Source of the DNA: Istiophorus platypterus
Taxonomy: Eukaryota; Chordata; Actinopteri; Istiophoriformes; Istiophoridae
Length of the DNA stretch: 64,000 bases
Direction of reading: 5' to 3'
NCBI GenBank assembly: GCA_016859345.1
Contig: CM029131.1
Span: forward strand, 10,974,099 to 11,038,098
This document shows positions 22,171 through 33,270 of the stretch, piece after piece (position 1 is the stretch's first letter; each line of letters begins with the position of its first letter). The translations under genes were made by a program, and so were the position numbers. Below the pieces are notes generated by a model. It was not told the DNA's origin and ran no database searches. It was given only the letters and a program-made list of their open reading frames with translations.

Positions 22171-23214
22171 CAAATTGGATCTAGAGCGCACTTTGGAAAG
22201 CGCGCCGGACTCGGTTCAAATCTATTAGATTGAAACGTCCACGGTGCATCGAATCCATTATTTCTACCTGCCGGCCTGCACAGGACGCTCGACGCCTAAC
22301 GGCTAGAAACAACCTCACGCCGTTCTCCGTGATGAAGGCGGTCTCCATTTCGCTGGTCGCGAAATTAGGAGACCACCGTCTCATCAGGAGCTGACTCGCC
22401 GTGCGCCGGTTGGGGGAGGAAGGGGGTTGACGACGGGAGGCGCGAGGCCCCACCTCCACATCGTACAGGTCGCTGCACGCCTGGCGGCGGCGGACGTATG
22501 GGTGACCAAACCATTGTCCCCCTTCACCATCCACATCCCCTGCATGTCACTGCAAACACACGTTCCTCCAGGTTAATTCCGGACAAATCGAGGCGTTTGT
22601 CACTTTCAGTGAACACTGTTTCTGCCCGTGCGGATGTACGTTGTTTTTCGCCGCCGCCGCCGCCGCCGCCAACCGGTTGGACCAAAGATTCTCAAAGGTG
22701 CTATTTTATCAGCGGAAGATGTATTTTTAAACACCATCGCACCATCAAAAAGCCCAGAGATGTAAGAGGAGTGGATGTAATAAAAACAGTTACTGTATCA
22801 GATTCATTGGGCGGAAATGTAATTAACTGCAAATGAACTGGGCGTCTGATACTTCAAAATGCAAACCAAAGCAGCACTTTGAAATTCCTACTTTGTTATC
22901 TGCCTTTAAAAAAATAATAATAATAAATAAATAAATAAATAGCAATCTTTTCTGTTGATTATCCATTTAAAAAACTATTTATTCAGTTCATCTTTAAAAA
23001 GACAAAACATTTCCCTTTCAATACACATATTTTTAACTGATATCAGCATCTGATTGAAGCAACAGAAAAACATGTCAACAACAAAACAGACCTCGGTTGT
23101 CCTACTTTATGACTCAGTTTTGCAATTAAGGCTAAATAATATTCTGTTTTAATTTAAAATTATCTGTAATTCTATTCTATTTTGTTTTTTTTGTATTACA
23201 TATGCGGGATCTTG
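22171..23214. other. Unannotated intergenic sequence
   Basis: No gene is supported. A 117-codon minus-strand frame at 22181-22534 has no recognisable domain. There is a CCG repeat at about 22650-22670 and an AT-rich stretch with AATAAATA repeats at 22905-22942. A tRNA B-box-like GGTTCAAATC at about 22213 has no A-box partner or cloverleaf that I can fold. Confidence 0.45.
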
Positions 23215-23545
23215 GGAAACCGGTGTCGGTTGGTCCATCAACGAGAGGTCAATCCACCAATTTGCTCCAGAGTGAAATATCACACAGGCGACGGATGGAT
23301 CGCCATAAAATTTGGTAGAGACATTGAGGGTCCCCAAAGGATGAATCCTAATAACTCGGGTGACCCCCCCTTACTTCGTTAGTGCCAGTATAACACTGAC
23401 ATTTTGGCTTTTCGGTGACGTGTATTAATAACGGCCATAGCATTTTATATGGATATTAGTTTCCCTTGAGGATGAACCCTAGTAACTTTTTTACAGCCCT
23501 GACTTTTTATGTTAGCATCACCAAAAGGTCATTTTTTTTTTTTTT
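23215..23545 (+). repeat. Degenerate interspersed repeat abundant in percomorph fish
   Basis: The stretch runs through GAGTGAAATATC, GATGGATCGCCATAAAATTTG, AGACATTGAGGGTCCCCA and GATGAATCCTAATAACT. It closely follows a very common perciform repeat I recognise from many assemblies. It is internally duplicated: GATGAATCCTAATAACT (about 23341) recurs as GATGAACCCTAGTAACT (about 23472), each followed by a (C)TGACTT/TTACTT-like segment. It has no coding capacity, and its transposon class is not evident. Confidence 0.7.
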
Positions 23546-25435
23546 TTGACCAATCGAATGAAAGGCCCCTACGACGGCCCAAAATCTGGCAACCCGCCCG
23601 ACTTTCCCTCCATCGCCCCGCTGAGGTCGAGCAATACGCCTGGGTATGGATTGACTTACAGCGGCTGGTGAGCTTTTTACTTTCCCAGTAAACCGTGAAA
23701 ACCTTGTCCAGAGCCACGACAGTGCGCGCCGGCGCTCAAAGCCGACTCTGTTTCGGCCATTTCCTCCTCTGAAACCAGAGGCGGAGTATAAACGGCGGGC
23801 ATCCATCCATCAGTGGAAGGCAGATGAATCGGTCTGATTCTGTTAAAGGGTTTTAGGGGTGGGAGGTGGCGGGAGCCAGGCCTTAGATTGTATGATAAAG
23901 TACGGCGGGCAGAGGAAAACAAATAAGGCCAAACGAGTAATCAGGCCCCTCGTTTCCCCCTTATAACGTCTCCACAACAGAAGTGCCATTGCACTGGGAG
24001 CGTGTGCAGACTCTACAGTCTGGTTGAGAGGTAATGCAAGCTTGTTTTTAGGTGGGGGTGGTGGTGATGAGTGGGGGGTCGCTGGCAGTGTAATTTGTTC
24101 TGTCTGGTGGAGGCATGTTGTGTTGATGAGGATGGGGGGGGGGGGGGGGGGCTCTGTACACTTGCTCCCCATACGATTCCAGTCCGGTGCTGCAGGGCCC
24201 CGGGTTGCAGTAACACACCCGCCCCCCCCCCCTGCCATACGAGCCCATGGAGGCCTCCACCGGTAGTCGTGCGAGATGCGTAGATAACACACACACACAC
24301 TCACTCATACACACACACTCCCTTACACATATCCATGGCAAACAGTGTTTCCTTCACTCACAGTCCAACATTTTCTTTGACAGGCCGGGGAGATATTTTT
24401 TTTTTCCTCTCCACCTTGCCCCCAGCAGCCGGGCCCCGGCCCGGGCCGGTGTCAGTCATTTCCGCGGCGACGGGAGGAGTTAAGCCGACATGTGTTGGCG
24501 CTGAACCCCCGCTGCAGCGGCGGCCCCGGCGGATGCCGCTGATGGGAACAGACAGCCAGGTGGATCCAGAGGCGCGATGGAAGTCAACCGAGGATTTCTG
24601 GGCTTCTCAGACGGTTTCATCAGTGAAGGATTTCTGGGTCCCTCAAAGTGTTACATCACTCACACTGCAGCGATATATACAGTAACAAACCTGAGTGCCT
24701 GTGGGAAGTATGAGTCCTGAAAATAAAAATGTTATACCCATTAAATGTACTGGTTTTGTATTGTTTTAACCTGCAGCTTGTGCCGTTAGGATGCCTGGTT
24801 AATCAGCAGCCATCCTCTATTATTTCATCTTTCTCTGTATAAGTAAAGAGATAAATGAAAGGTATATCGTTACTGTCGTTGTTTTTTTAAGTATATTTTA
24901 TTTTGGTCAGCACACAAGCCAAATAGATGTTTTCTGTTTGGTGGCAGAAGAACAATTGTTGCTGGACTGTTAGTGTACAGTACAAGCTTTTTTTTTTCTG
25001 AAAACACCAATTGTTCTGTACCTAGGTATCTGTCATGTCAGTCATTTTTGAGTTTAATTTTTTTTTGGGGGGGTCAAAATTTCAAGTGGGTCCTCTAACT
25101 TCTAAAAACGCCTTTCAGGACTTTTCTGTGCACGAAAAAAGGAAAGTAAATCAATGTACAAGAAAGAAATGCACTAGATATTTTTAGCGTAATTACTTTC
25201 CAGAGAAACTTTCTGCAGTAACGTTTCCTGACACTGGCGGCATTTAGCCTCACTTCCCTGCAAAAACCCGACCTCTGCATGTTCTTTCTGGCCAAGTTTA
25301 TTTACTCTCCTCTGCCCTTCTACTCTCCCAGGGAGGAACGAAATCGTCCGTCCGCAGAGGATAATCAGACTCGTGTTTGTATACATTTCAGCAAGTGTGC
25401 CTGGCTGTGCATGTTTCATAGCTCATTGGTTTTCC
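23546..25435. other. Unannotated intergenic sequence
   Basis: No gene is supported. It includes an 18-base G-run at 24134-24151, poly-C near 24222, short CA repeats at 24287-24320, a 36-bp tandem duplication at 24591-24662 and an AT-rich block at 24700-25090 with a SOX-like inverted repeat at 24949-25017. Confidence 0.45.
24591..24662 (+). repeat. Diverged 36-bp tandem duplication
   Basis: Two adjacent 36-base units begin AGGATTTCTGGG (24591-24626 and 24627-24662) and are roughly three-quarters identical. The unit is 12 codons, and in one open frame it reads EDFWASQTVSSV then KDFWVPQSVTSL. The frame has no recognised family and is probably non-coding. Confidence 0.75.
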
Positions 25436-25720
25436 TTCCTCATGTTGTTGTATGAGTCACCGGTGCTGTGGTGCAGCCAATGCCCCGCGTTGCATGTGGG
25501 TGCTTTGGGGGGATATAAAGCAGGGTGGTGGGGGGCTTGTGACGGGCAGGTTGTTGGTTCAAACCCGCTGAGATGTCCCTGAGCAAAGGCATGTCCGACT
25601 GTAAGCAGAGGGGATTGCGGTCGGAGCGGCGAGCTTCCAGGTGTGGACTCAAAGCAGGAGCCTTGCTGGGAAAAAAAAAAGAAAAGTTCAGTTTGACTTT
25701 CTCTAGATAAATAAAGGTTA
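25436..25720 (+). mobile_element. tRNA-derived SINE, degenerate
   Basis: The sequence carries a Pol III B-box-like GGTTCAAACCC at 25556-25566, followed by GAGATGTCCCTGAGCAAAGGC, which matches the conserved downstream part of tRNA-derived fish SINEs. It ends in an A-rich segment and ATAAATAAAGGTTAG at about 25705-25720, typical of their 3' tails. The A-box half is poorly preserved. Orientation is +. Copy age appears old; no clear target duplication was found. Confidence 0.65.
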
Positions 25721-26708
25721 GAAAGAAGAAGTACTGTAATGTGTGTGTTTATGGCTGTGTGTGTGTGTGTCTGTTTGAAGCGCTGCACCTTTGAAGGCGG
25801 CCTGCCTGTGAGCTGTCAGTGGGTCCCGGGGTAGGAGGCGGCGGAGGCGGCGGAGGTGGCGGCGGCGGCTGGGACGAGGTTAAGTGCAGCTTCTACAGGG
25901 AGGCAGCGCTGGAGAAGAGGAGGGCGGCGGCGGCGGCAGCCCGGTGCCCCGGATGAACTGGTGTATGGGTGAATATGTGTGTGTTTGGGTGTGTGAGGTT
26001 GGGTGGGTTTTGGGGGGGGGGTCGTAGCCAGCAGCAAGGTTAATGCAGAGATCCTTCCACACCCCGCCGCCCTGTTTTCTCTTTATCTTTCTGTATCAAA
26101 GAGATAGATGTAAGGACACTCACACACACACACACACAAGCAAACCATAGGTCCAAAGCTGAGGTGAAGGCCACATTCTAGACTTTATTATGCTGGACCA
26201 TCGGTTTCGGTTTTGTGGAACCTCTTTTACTTACGCCGACATTTCATCACATAGATCGAAAAGGCCGCACTTTCATGCTAAACCAGTTAATCAATGTGTA
26301 ATGTCTTGATTTCATTGTCCATATCCTGCTTTTGCATCATCATACCAATCTAGGAAAGCTGACTAAAAAAAAACAAATAAACAAACAAACAGAAAAAGGA
26401 CGTTAAACGTTTAATCTTGACAGATATTATGCACTTAATGTAACGTGTCATCAGCGCGCACCAAGTCGGGGACGGGATGGATGTTTCCGGCGCGCGGCGG
26501 GGCTGTCTAATGGCATACAACAGGAGATCCTTCAGGAAATGATTTCCATCATCCCGCCTTGTTGTCGCTAACAGCCTGTTCATTGTTGAGTCCGTGCGGC
26601 GGCGTCGGAGATGACACAGTCTTGATTGTCCCTGTGATTTGTGATATCGACGCTCTCTCGGCGTCTCATCCTGCAGCCTCTCTTCTCTCCGCCCTCGCTC
26701 GGGCTCCG

Positions 26709-26745
<37 letters not shown>

Positions 26746-28379
26746 TGTGTGTGTGTGTGTGTGTGTTGTGTTGTGTGTTGTGTGTCTGAGAGACGGTGGG
26801 CTTTGAGAGAAAACACTAAACACAGCTGTTGGTGATGTGCCAATACTCATTTCTGGATTCGGTTAGTTGATTGTTGGTTTTCCTTTTATTCCCGTGGTTT
26901 TTTCGGGACAGATGACGTGTGGGCAACGCGACATCGCTTTGTGATTTGCAAATTGTCACACAAGCCTTTACAACACCAGCATTTTCCGCTGAAATCAAGC
27001 TTCTCCAAGAGAATCACTGCAATCAATAGGTTTGCTCGTGGGGGGACATAAATATGTAGAGTTAACTTTTTTGGTGAACAGCACAAATTTGTGGCCTTTA
27101 ACATATGGAGGCCTTGAATTAATTCATTTGATCAACTGCAAACCATCCTGACAGTGAGTAGCGATTAGTGCACCTTTGCTAGTCTGCACCAGAAATGCCA
27201 GTTGGTCAAACTATTTGTTAGTATTTTATTTGTGTACGAGGCGAATAAACTGTTGAATCCGTGATGTTTTTTTTGTTTTTGTTTTTTAATTTGACGGGAA
27301 AACTTCTCTTTTCCGTCTCGATCTGAGCTCGGCTCTGGTACCGTGACCATCGTTTCCCCCCCAAGCTAAACACGACCTCTGTCGGCGAGGAGTCTCACTG
27401 CGAAAGCAAATCACAGAAAGTGGGCAACATCGAAAAAAAGAACCCAGTATCAGTGCATCACATGCAAAAAAGCTCTTGGATTACACCGAAAATCACAATT
27501 TATGGTAAGTTAACGGTAGATGTGTTTCAGATGTAGACTTCAGCCCCTTCCACCCTGTTTCTTGTTAGGTTTTTCATTTAAAAAAGAAGAAAAAGAAAAA
27601 AAACACCCCCCAAAAATCTGTGAGAACGGATAATTGTGAACACATGATTTTCCGGGGCTCGCGGCACTTGTTGACAAGCGGCGCGCTGCATGTGTCTCCG
27701 ACGGTCTTGGCCCGCGTTCGTCCTAATGAATCCGACAGGCTGCGAACAGGAATCACCTTGGGGAGACGGGAGCTGCTGACAGCTAGCAGCTCTCTGTAAC
27801 AACACTGGTCACCTAAAAAATTATGTCGGGAACAGGATGTCGGTTTTTACACTTAATGATGATACCCGGAGCACAGTCGGCATCATCCTTATGTATATTG
27901 CTGTGGAAATAATTTTTTTGCATGTTCTACTTGTATGGCTTCTTGTGCAGCTGTAGATTCTTATCAAACACCTTTGCATCTTTAGTTTGTTGTGCTATAC
28001 CGCAATTATTTTTAACCTGTTTGCTACAAACATGTTGTCACGTGCCGATGTTTTCCACCCCCCCACCCACATGTTACCTGCTCCACGCCGACAAAGAATG
28101 AAAGAGGGAAACACTTTACCTCGGAACAGAGACACGTAAGCCAATAGAAAACACAGTGTCACACCTGCGAAGGGAAGCTTGAAGACAGCATCTGTGATTG
28201 CAAAAGGAAAATTGACTTCAGGGCTTTAACTTTTGCTCAGACTAAGTGGCATTTGAACAAGGGTTGGTTAAAAGATATTCACCAATTCGTGCAAAACTAC
28301 AGCAATAAAAAAAGAAAAAAAAGAGGGAGAAATAACATCGAATAAGATAAACAGCCCTGCAGTGGGCAGTTTTAAAAGC
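25721..28379. other. Unannotated intergenic sequence with microsatellites
   Basis: No gene is supported. It contains CGG-rich repeats at about 25835-25940, a GT tract at 26712-26785, a CA run at about 26120-26139 and long unique AT-richer sequence (26840-28379). Small frames on both strands show no recognisable domain. Confidence 0.5.
26712..26785. repeat. (TG)n microsatellite with TTG interruptions
   Basis: A 74-bp TG-dominated tract ends in TGTTGTGTTGTG-type pentamer-like variants. Confidence 0.95.
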
Positions 28380-28600
28380 TGTGTATTCACTGTGCAATCT
28401 TGACCTTTCTGCGTCTTGTTTAGACAGTGCTTTTAGTGTGATTTGTGTCCTTTATGGATTCTCCTCTCGAGGAGATCAATCTCCCCGCAAAGCCCTTTAT
28501 TTAGCCATTGGCCCGGATTATGAAAAATGTATTAATTAAAATAAGAGCCTTCTGGACGGTGTCGCGTCACTGAAACGGATCAAACTCGGATATTTATTGG
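28380..28600. promoter_or_regulatory. Candidate conserved non-coding element
   Basis: Unique AT-rich sequence includes TTTATTTAGCC, GTATTAATTAAAATAAG and CGAGGAGATC motifs and no simple repeats. Coding frames are absent. The call is inference from character only. Confidence 0.3.
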
Positions 28601-29089
28601 TGACTCAGCGCAGAAGGGAGCTTTTTTTTTTTTTTTTTTGCCAAAGATGAAGTCGATCCGCCGTAACCTTGACTGCCAAAAAAAAGAAAACACAAACTTA
28701 TGATGGAGGTCTTGATAGCGGCCTGGACTATCAGTCAGCTGGCGGACGGCTGTGCTTTTTGTCACTGGCCGGATAGCTAGCAAAACAAGTCGGCTGATGA
28801 GATGGTGATGTATCGCGTCGGGGCAACGTCCCGGCGCCCGGCCAAGCGGCGAGTGCGGCTCGACGCGGCGTTTCTTTGTGTCTATCGTACTGATTGTGTA
28901 TTTCATACGTGACTACACCCAACAGAGGCTTCTGGATAAAAGAGAATAAAAGTCGCCCGTCTTGGAATTTATGCTGAAAATCTCTAAAAAGTGCAACAAT
29001 CATCTTCCCCCAGCTTCCATCTTTCCCTCCCTTCTGATTAGCAACTTACGGTAAGTCCAACCCAACACACACTTTACTGTATAACAAAC
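28601..29089. other. Unannotated intergenic sequence
   Basis: It contains a T-run at about 28622-28639 and unique DNA. A 108-codon minus frame (28580-28906) has no recognised domain. No gene is supported. Confidence 0.5.
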
Positions 29090-29640
29090 GAGCGGCGTCT
29101 CCCAAAACTTAGCAAGTTTACTCGGCGCGTCGGCAAGCGCCCTCGTCTCATTTACGATGATTGATTAACGATACAATTGGAATTCCTGGCTGAGATTGTT
29201 TTGATTAATATTCCCTTCTTGTCTTGAGGTTCCAAACCACCCATGATGATACGGAAAATAAATAAACACCGGAGCACCGGCAGAATTCTCAGAGAGAGGG
29301 AGAGAGAGAGAGAGACGAGCGACATCTACCTAGGATCTTTGGTGGGAGAGGGGGAGAGAGGAGGGGGAGAGGGAGCATTTCCCATATTTCTGCCGCTGAT
29401 TGACAAGGCTGACATATGGAATAGTTCACCTATTCCCCAGCGACAGGAAGATGGGGGAGAGCGCAGGGAGAGGCGGGTAAACTTGCCTGCGAGGCTGAGC
29501 AAATTTTTTTTTTTTTTTTTTCTTTTTCTTAGATTCAGCGCTTATGATCAAAAGGACTCATATCTCCCCGACTAAATTTAGCACCAGTGGCAATTAGTGG
29601 CGGAGTCACAGAGCCACTCCAGGAGAAGCTGACAAATGGT
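29090..29640. promoter_or_regulatory. Candidate conserved non-coding elements around a GA repeat
   Basis: Two unique blocks (about 29090-29240 and 29365-29640) flank GAGA-rich sequence at 29290-29375. The first includes GATGATTGATTAACGATAC, a PBX/HOX-like arrangement. The second contains CTAAATTTAGCACC and GGCAATTAGTGGC and is interrupted by a T-run at 29503-29520. Confidence 0.35.
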
Positions 29641-29934
29641 ACCTTAACAAGTCGGAGATGTACGCCACAGTTTGATGGATTTGTGTGTGTACAGCTGAGG
29701 GGAACTTACTGGAGTGTTTTTCTTTCCCTGTGCATGGTATGTGCATGTGATACACATACCGTGTGTGTGAGTGTGTGTTTGTGCATTCGGCTGATCAGCT
29801 TCAGCTTGTGTCGGTTAGCCAGCCTCACACAGGTTGTGCATCCATGCTGGCAGCAGAAATACATTTTGTGCACGAGTTGGGTTTTTTTTTTTCTATCAAT
29901 GATGAAACAGTTAATCGAGTTTTTTAAAAAAGCA

Positions 29935-30190
29935 ACGATCTTGATAATTTTTCAGTTGTTTAGTTCCTTCGCTGAGCAACGGCGCCAAACATTCTGTGGC
30001 TCCACTTTTCTAAAATGTGAGGATTTCCTACTTTTCTCAGTTTTCTCTGTTCTTTCTTATCTTTGTAAACTGAGAATCCATTGGGTTTTGAACTGTGGTG
30101 GGAACATTTTGAAGACAGCACACTGAAGCTTATGATTAATTAAAAAAAAGAGAATAATAATGAAATAATGATGATGAAATCGTATTGTTT
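29935..30190 (+). repeat. Degenerate interspersed repeat (same family as 5270-5425)
   Basis: From AAAATGTGAGGATTTCCTAC through TTTGTAAACTGAGAATCC and TTGGGTTTTGAACTGT to a run of AATAATGATGATGAAATCG, the sequence follows the 5'-to-middle portion of a very common teleost repeat. The 3' portion of the family is seen at 5270-5425. It is degraded and non-coding. The 179-codon frame at 29587-30126 runs through it and is not a gene. Confidence 0.6.
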
Positions 30191-31339
30191 TATAGGGAAT
30201 CATAAAGGATGTATTTTAAGAAAAAAACACGTTAACCCCATCGTGGCCAACTTGAATTTAGAACAGCACTACTATACTTTGACCCAATATTCTTCATTCC
30301 TCTAGAACCTTTTAAGATTTCTAACATGTGCGTGAAATGCATCACCGGTTGTCAGACTGGAGCAGAACTGGGCTGGACTTTTGCGTATCCCACAAGCGGA
30401 TGAAATTCTCAACCCCCCGCTGTGGGGAAAACGCTGCAGTCATGTTGCATAGATTACACCAAGTCACGTTTAATCTGATTCAAGTCCACCTGATCCCCAC
30501 ATGACTAACTCTGCCCGTCGTAAAACCATCAAACATAAAACTGTTTTCTGCTAATTGGGCTCAATATTAGGAATAATGGCAACTGGGGTCTTGATCTGCT
30601 AAGTGGCGGAAATGTTCGTGAGTTAACCCCGAGAATCCTTCCTGCGAAAATGTTCCTTTCTCAGTGACGTAGATTGAGCGTAAGGTCGCGCAAAAATGTT
30701 TTCAGGTAAGATTTAAACCATATGTGGCTAAAACCACAGGCAAGGAGAGAATACAGAAAGAGGACATACCTGCTTTTTATTCAAATAACAGGGTAAAAGG
30801 ATAAAAGGCCCCGAGTCAGCATGAGAACACCTGCACTGTTACGAGGGCAGCGCCACGATCACAGCAGAGCACGATAAAGCCGTCGGATCCGGTCAATGAA
30901 AACGGGGACACTCTCCCTCGCGGTTCGGACGCTAGACAAAGGAAACAGAAGGACAGACGGAGAGAGAGAGAGAGACGCACTGAGAGACACACGGTGGAAC
31001 CAGGGACCATACTCATGGCTCAGTTGAGTCACAGGCCTGTTGGTGCAGTGATACAACAACCGCAACGATGAATGGAAAAAAACCAGGATGGATAGAGAAC
31101 TGCAGGAGTTTATCTTTCCTGGTGCCTACTTAGTATTTGTTATTTATCTAATTTAAACGTGAGATTGACTAATTCAGGCTAATGGTCTCAGGTTCTGGTT
31201 TTTTTACCTGTGAGTCTGCAGGAAGCTGCCGAACCCTTTTTAAGAAATTGTTCTGTGCTGCTGCTGCATGAAGTGAAGTCGATGAACTGCCCTTACATCA
31301 TCCTCACTTACCCAGGGAGAGTCTGTTGTCTGTTAGATG

Positions 31340-31420
31340 CACGCACGAACACGCACACACACACGCACACGTGCGCGCACACAAACACACCCACACACAC
31401 ACACACACATTCACACACTC
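31340..31420. repeat. Interrupted (CA)n microsatellite
   Basis: An approximately 80-bp tract of CA with CG, AA and CC interruptions. Confidence 0.9.
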
Positions 31421-31506
31421 TTCACATGGCTAGCCAACCTCCTGAGAGAGAAGGCAGCTAACCGTCTCAGTAGAGGAAATGAGCTATCTGCTCCACTTCT
31501 TTCTGA

Positions 31507-31516
31507 GACACACACA

Positions 31517-31549
<33 letters not shown>
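31507..31549. repeat. (CA)n microsatellite
   Basis: A 43-bp CA run with a single TA interruption. Confidence 0.95.
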
Positions 31550-31684
31550 TTTCCTCTGCGCACACGTACACACACAGTTCCCCCTGACATTTTTAGACTC
31601 TCTGTACTCCTTGCAGATCTTCTGTTTGTTTGTATCTGTTCCGTGAATACATGCATGCACATCTGGTTGTGCGTGCAGACTCGT

Positions 31685-31688
31685 CTGT

Positions 31689-31739
<51 letters not shown>

Positions 31740-31757
31740 GTGTGTGTTTGTGTGTGC
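31685..31757. repeat. (TG)n microsatellite
   Basis: A TG run of about 70 bp with TA and TT interruptions. Together with the CA tracts 140-340 bp upstream it forms an inverted microsatellite pair that could pair in single-stranded form. Confidence 0.95.
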
Positions 31758-31963
31758 ATGCCAGCAAATCCCGGGGTATGAGTGAGTTTGACCTTAAGCT
31801 TCTCCTCCCCCTTTACAGTGCCAGCTCTTGTGTACGTTTCCTGGGCCTCCGAGATATGACAGGGGAAAATATCTGCCGACAACCCATCACAGTTCACGGC
31901 TCTTTGTTTATCCATTAATAATTGAGCATAGCTGAAGACAATACAAGGTGTGTGCTTGTGAGC

Positions 31964-31989
31964 GTGTGTGTGTGTGTGTGTGTGTGTGT
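31964..31989. repeat. (GT)n microsatellite
   Basis: A perfect GT run of about 26 bp. Confidence 0.95.
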
Positions 31990-33059
31990 TTGTATATCTG
32001 TGAGGGGGATATGTTGTTCAGCTGAGGGTTGGAGGTGGGATGGAGAAGGGTGTCACTGAGGGAATGTACGCCTGGCATCGCAGTTGGTGCTAAACAGCAG
32101 GGTTTTTCTCTCTGAAGTCGGTCCATGAAACAGGGGGAGTGTGTTTGCATGTGCATTACTGCTGTTATTTGCAAATAATGTGATGATAAACTCAAATAAA
32201 TGAAGATTTTTGAAAAGAAAGCCTTTACTTTTGATGCCTCGTTCTGCATTTATGCACAAATGTATTCAATTAAATGTGCTTTTGGGCGTTCAGCTAACAT
32301 CGCCTGTCGTTTAACACCAGACTTGATCTTTATTAGCCCTTTAGCTTGCACGTCATAGTAGAGGAGTGTATTTGGATATCATTCAGCAAAAACTTCCTTT
32401 AAAAGCAGTAAGAGTACATTTACTTATTTATTTACCACTTTTGGCGGCACAGCAAGCTGTAAACACAGGGACCAAGCAGCGAGGTGATGAATGATGAAGA
32501 CGGGGTTTTATTCACCCTAAAAACGCAAAACTATACAAACCAAGAAACTTATAACTACGTCTGTGGAAGAGGTCGATAAATAAAATGTACTTAATACAAC
32601 AACAAAGAGACATGACTTTAACTGAACAAAAACTGACTTTGGACAATGACGCACAAAGGAACATGTACAGTGGTTTGGCCAAACCACAAGCCACAAACCA
32701 CAATGACACACAAGCTACATCTAAATACAAAGCAAGACTAACCAACCCCCCCCCCGTACCACAGCTGCAAATGGTTCGGCCCAACGAGCCAGGTACGGTA
32801 TATAACAGTCCCCAGCCCTCACACACTGGTTTGCTAAACCAGGAAGTGACCTCCCCCGACAACCACGGTAACTCAAAGGTGAGGAAAGAAATGATTAATA
32901 TCCGAGAAACATGCTGCCTGTTGTCCTAGGGGGTTAAAACTCTGTGTAAAACGATGTAAGGTTAAAGGTGAGTAAATCCTAAATCAAACAAATGCAGCCT
33001 TGTCAGTTGTTTGGGTGTGGTGGTGCAGTCGACTGCAAATGAACCTGCGCAGGTAAGAA

Positions 33060-33270
33060 ACTAAGGAGGTGAAAGTGTGAGGGCTAGATGCTAACTTTGT
33101 GGGTCCTCCATTGTGGTGGTGGGGAGGCAGCGCACAGGAGTTTTTGTCTGAAAATGGCTTAAAACAACAAGGAGGAGAGACATTAGCTAAAAGATGCTAA
33201 TTGACTCCATAGATCTGATGGGAGCTGCGGAGTTGGGTTAAATTCTCTGTGGGTTTGTCACCACTAGTGT
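33060..33270 (+). repeat. Degenerate interspersed repeat (related to 4785-5170)
   Basis: The segment containing AGCTAAAAGATGCTAATTGAC and GGGAGCTGCGGAGTTGGGTT, and ending in a GTGGGTTTGTCAC core (33249-33261), resembles the same percomorph repeat family as 4785-5170. The 21-base core is shared with one mismatch. It is non-coding. Confidence 0.45.

Larger units (their letters stand above)
30191..33059. other. Unannotated intergenic sequence with CA/TG microsatellites
   Basis: No gene is supported. It holds unique AT-rich DNA (30191-31320), CA repeats (31340-31420, 31507-31549), TG repeats (31685-31757, 31964-31989) and an A-rich unique stretch at 32500-32960. That stretch may be an old retroelement-derived repeat, but I cannot name it. 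Confidence 0.5.

Noticed and set aside
22206..22226. tRNA gene suggested by GGTTCAAATC
   Set aside because: No A-box at the right distance and no cloverleaf fold could be drawn.
29587..30126. 179-codon + frame rich in Cys, Leu and Phe
   Set aside because: Its second half lies in an interspersed repeat and its middle in a GT tract. No family recognised.
31337..31918. 193-codon + frame
   Set aside because: It is mainly translation of CA and TG repeats (His-Thr and Cys-Val runs).
32500..32960. A-rich stretch resembling the end of a retroelement
   Set aside because: I could not match it to a specific family or find terminal repeats, so it is left as unassigned sequence.
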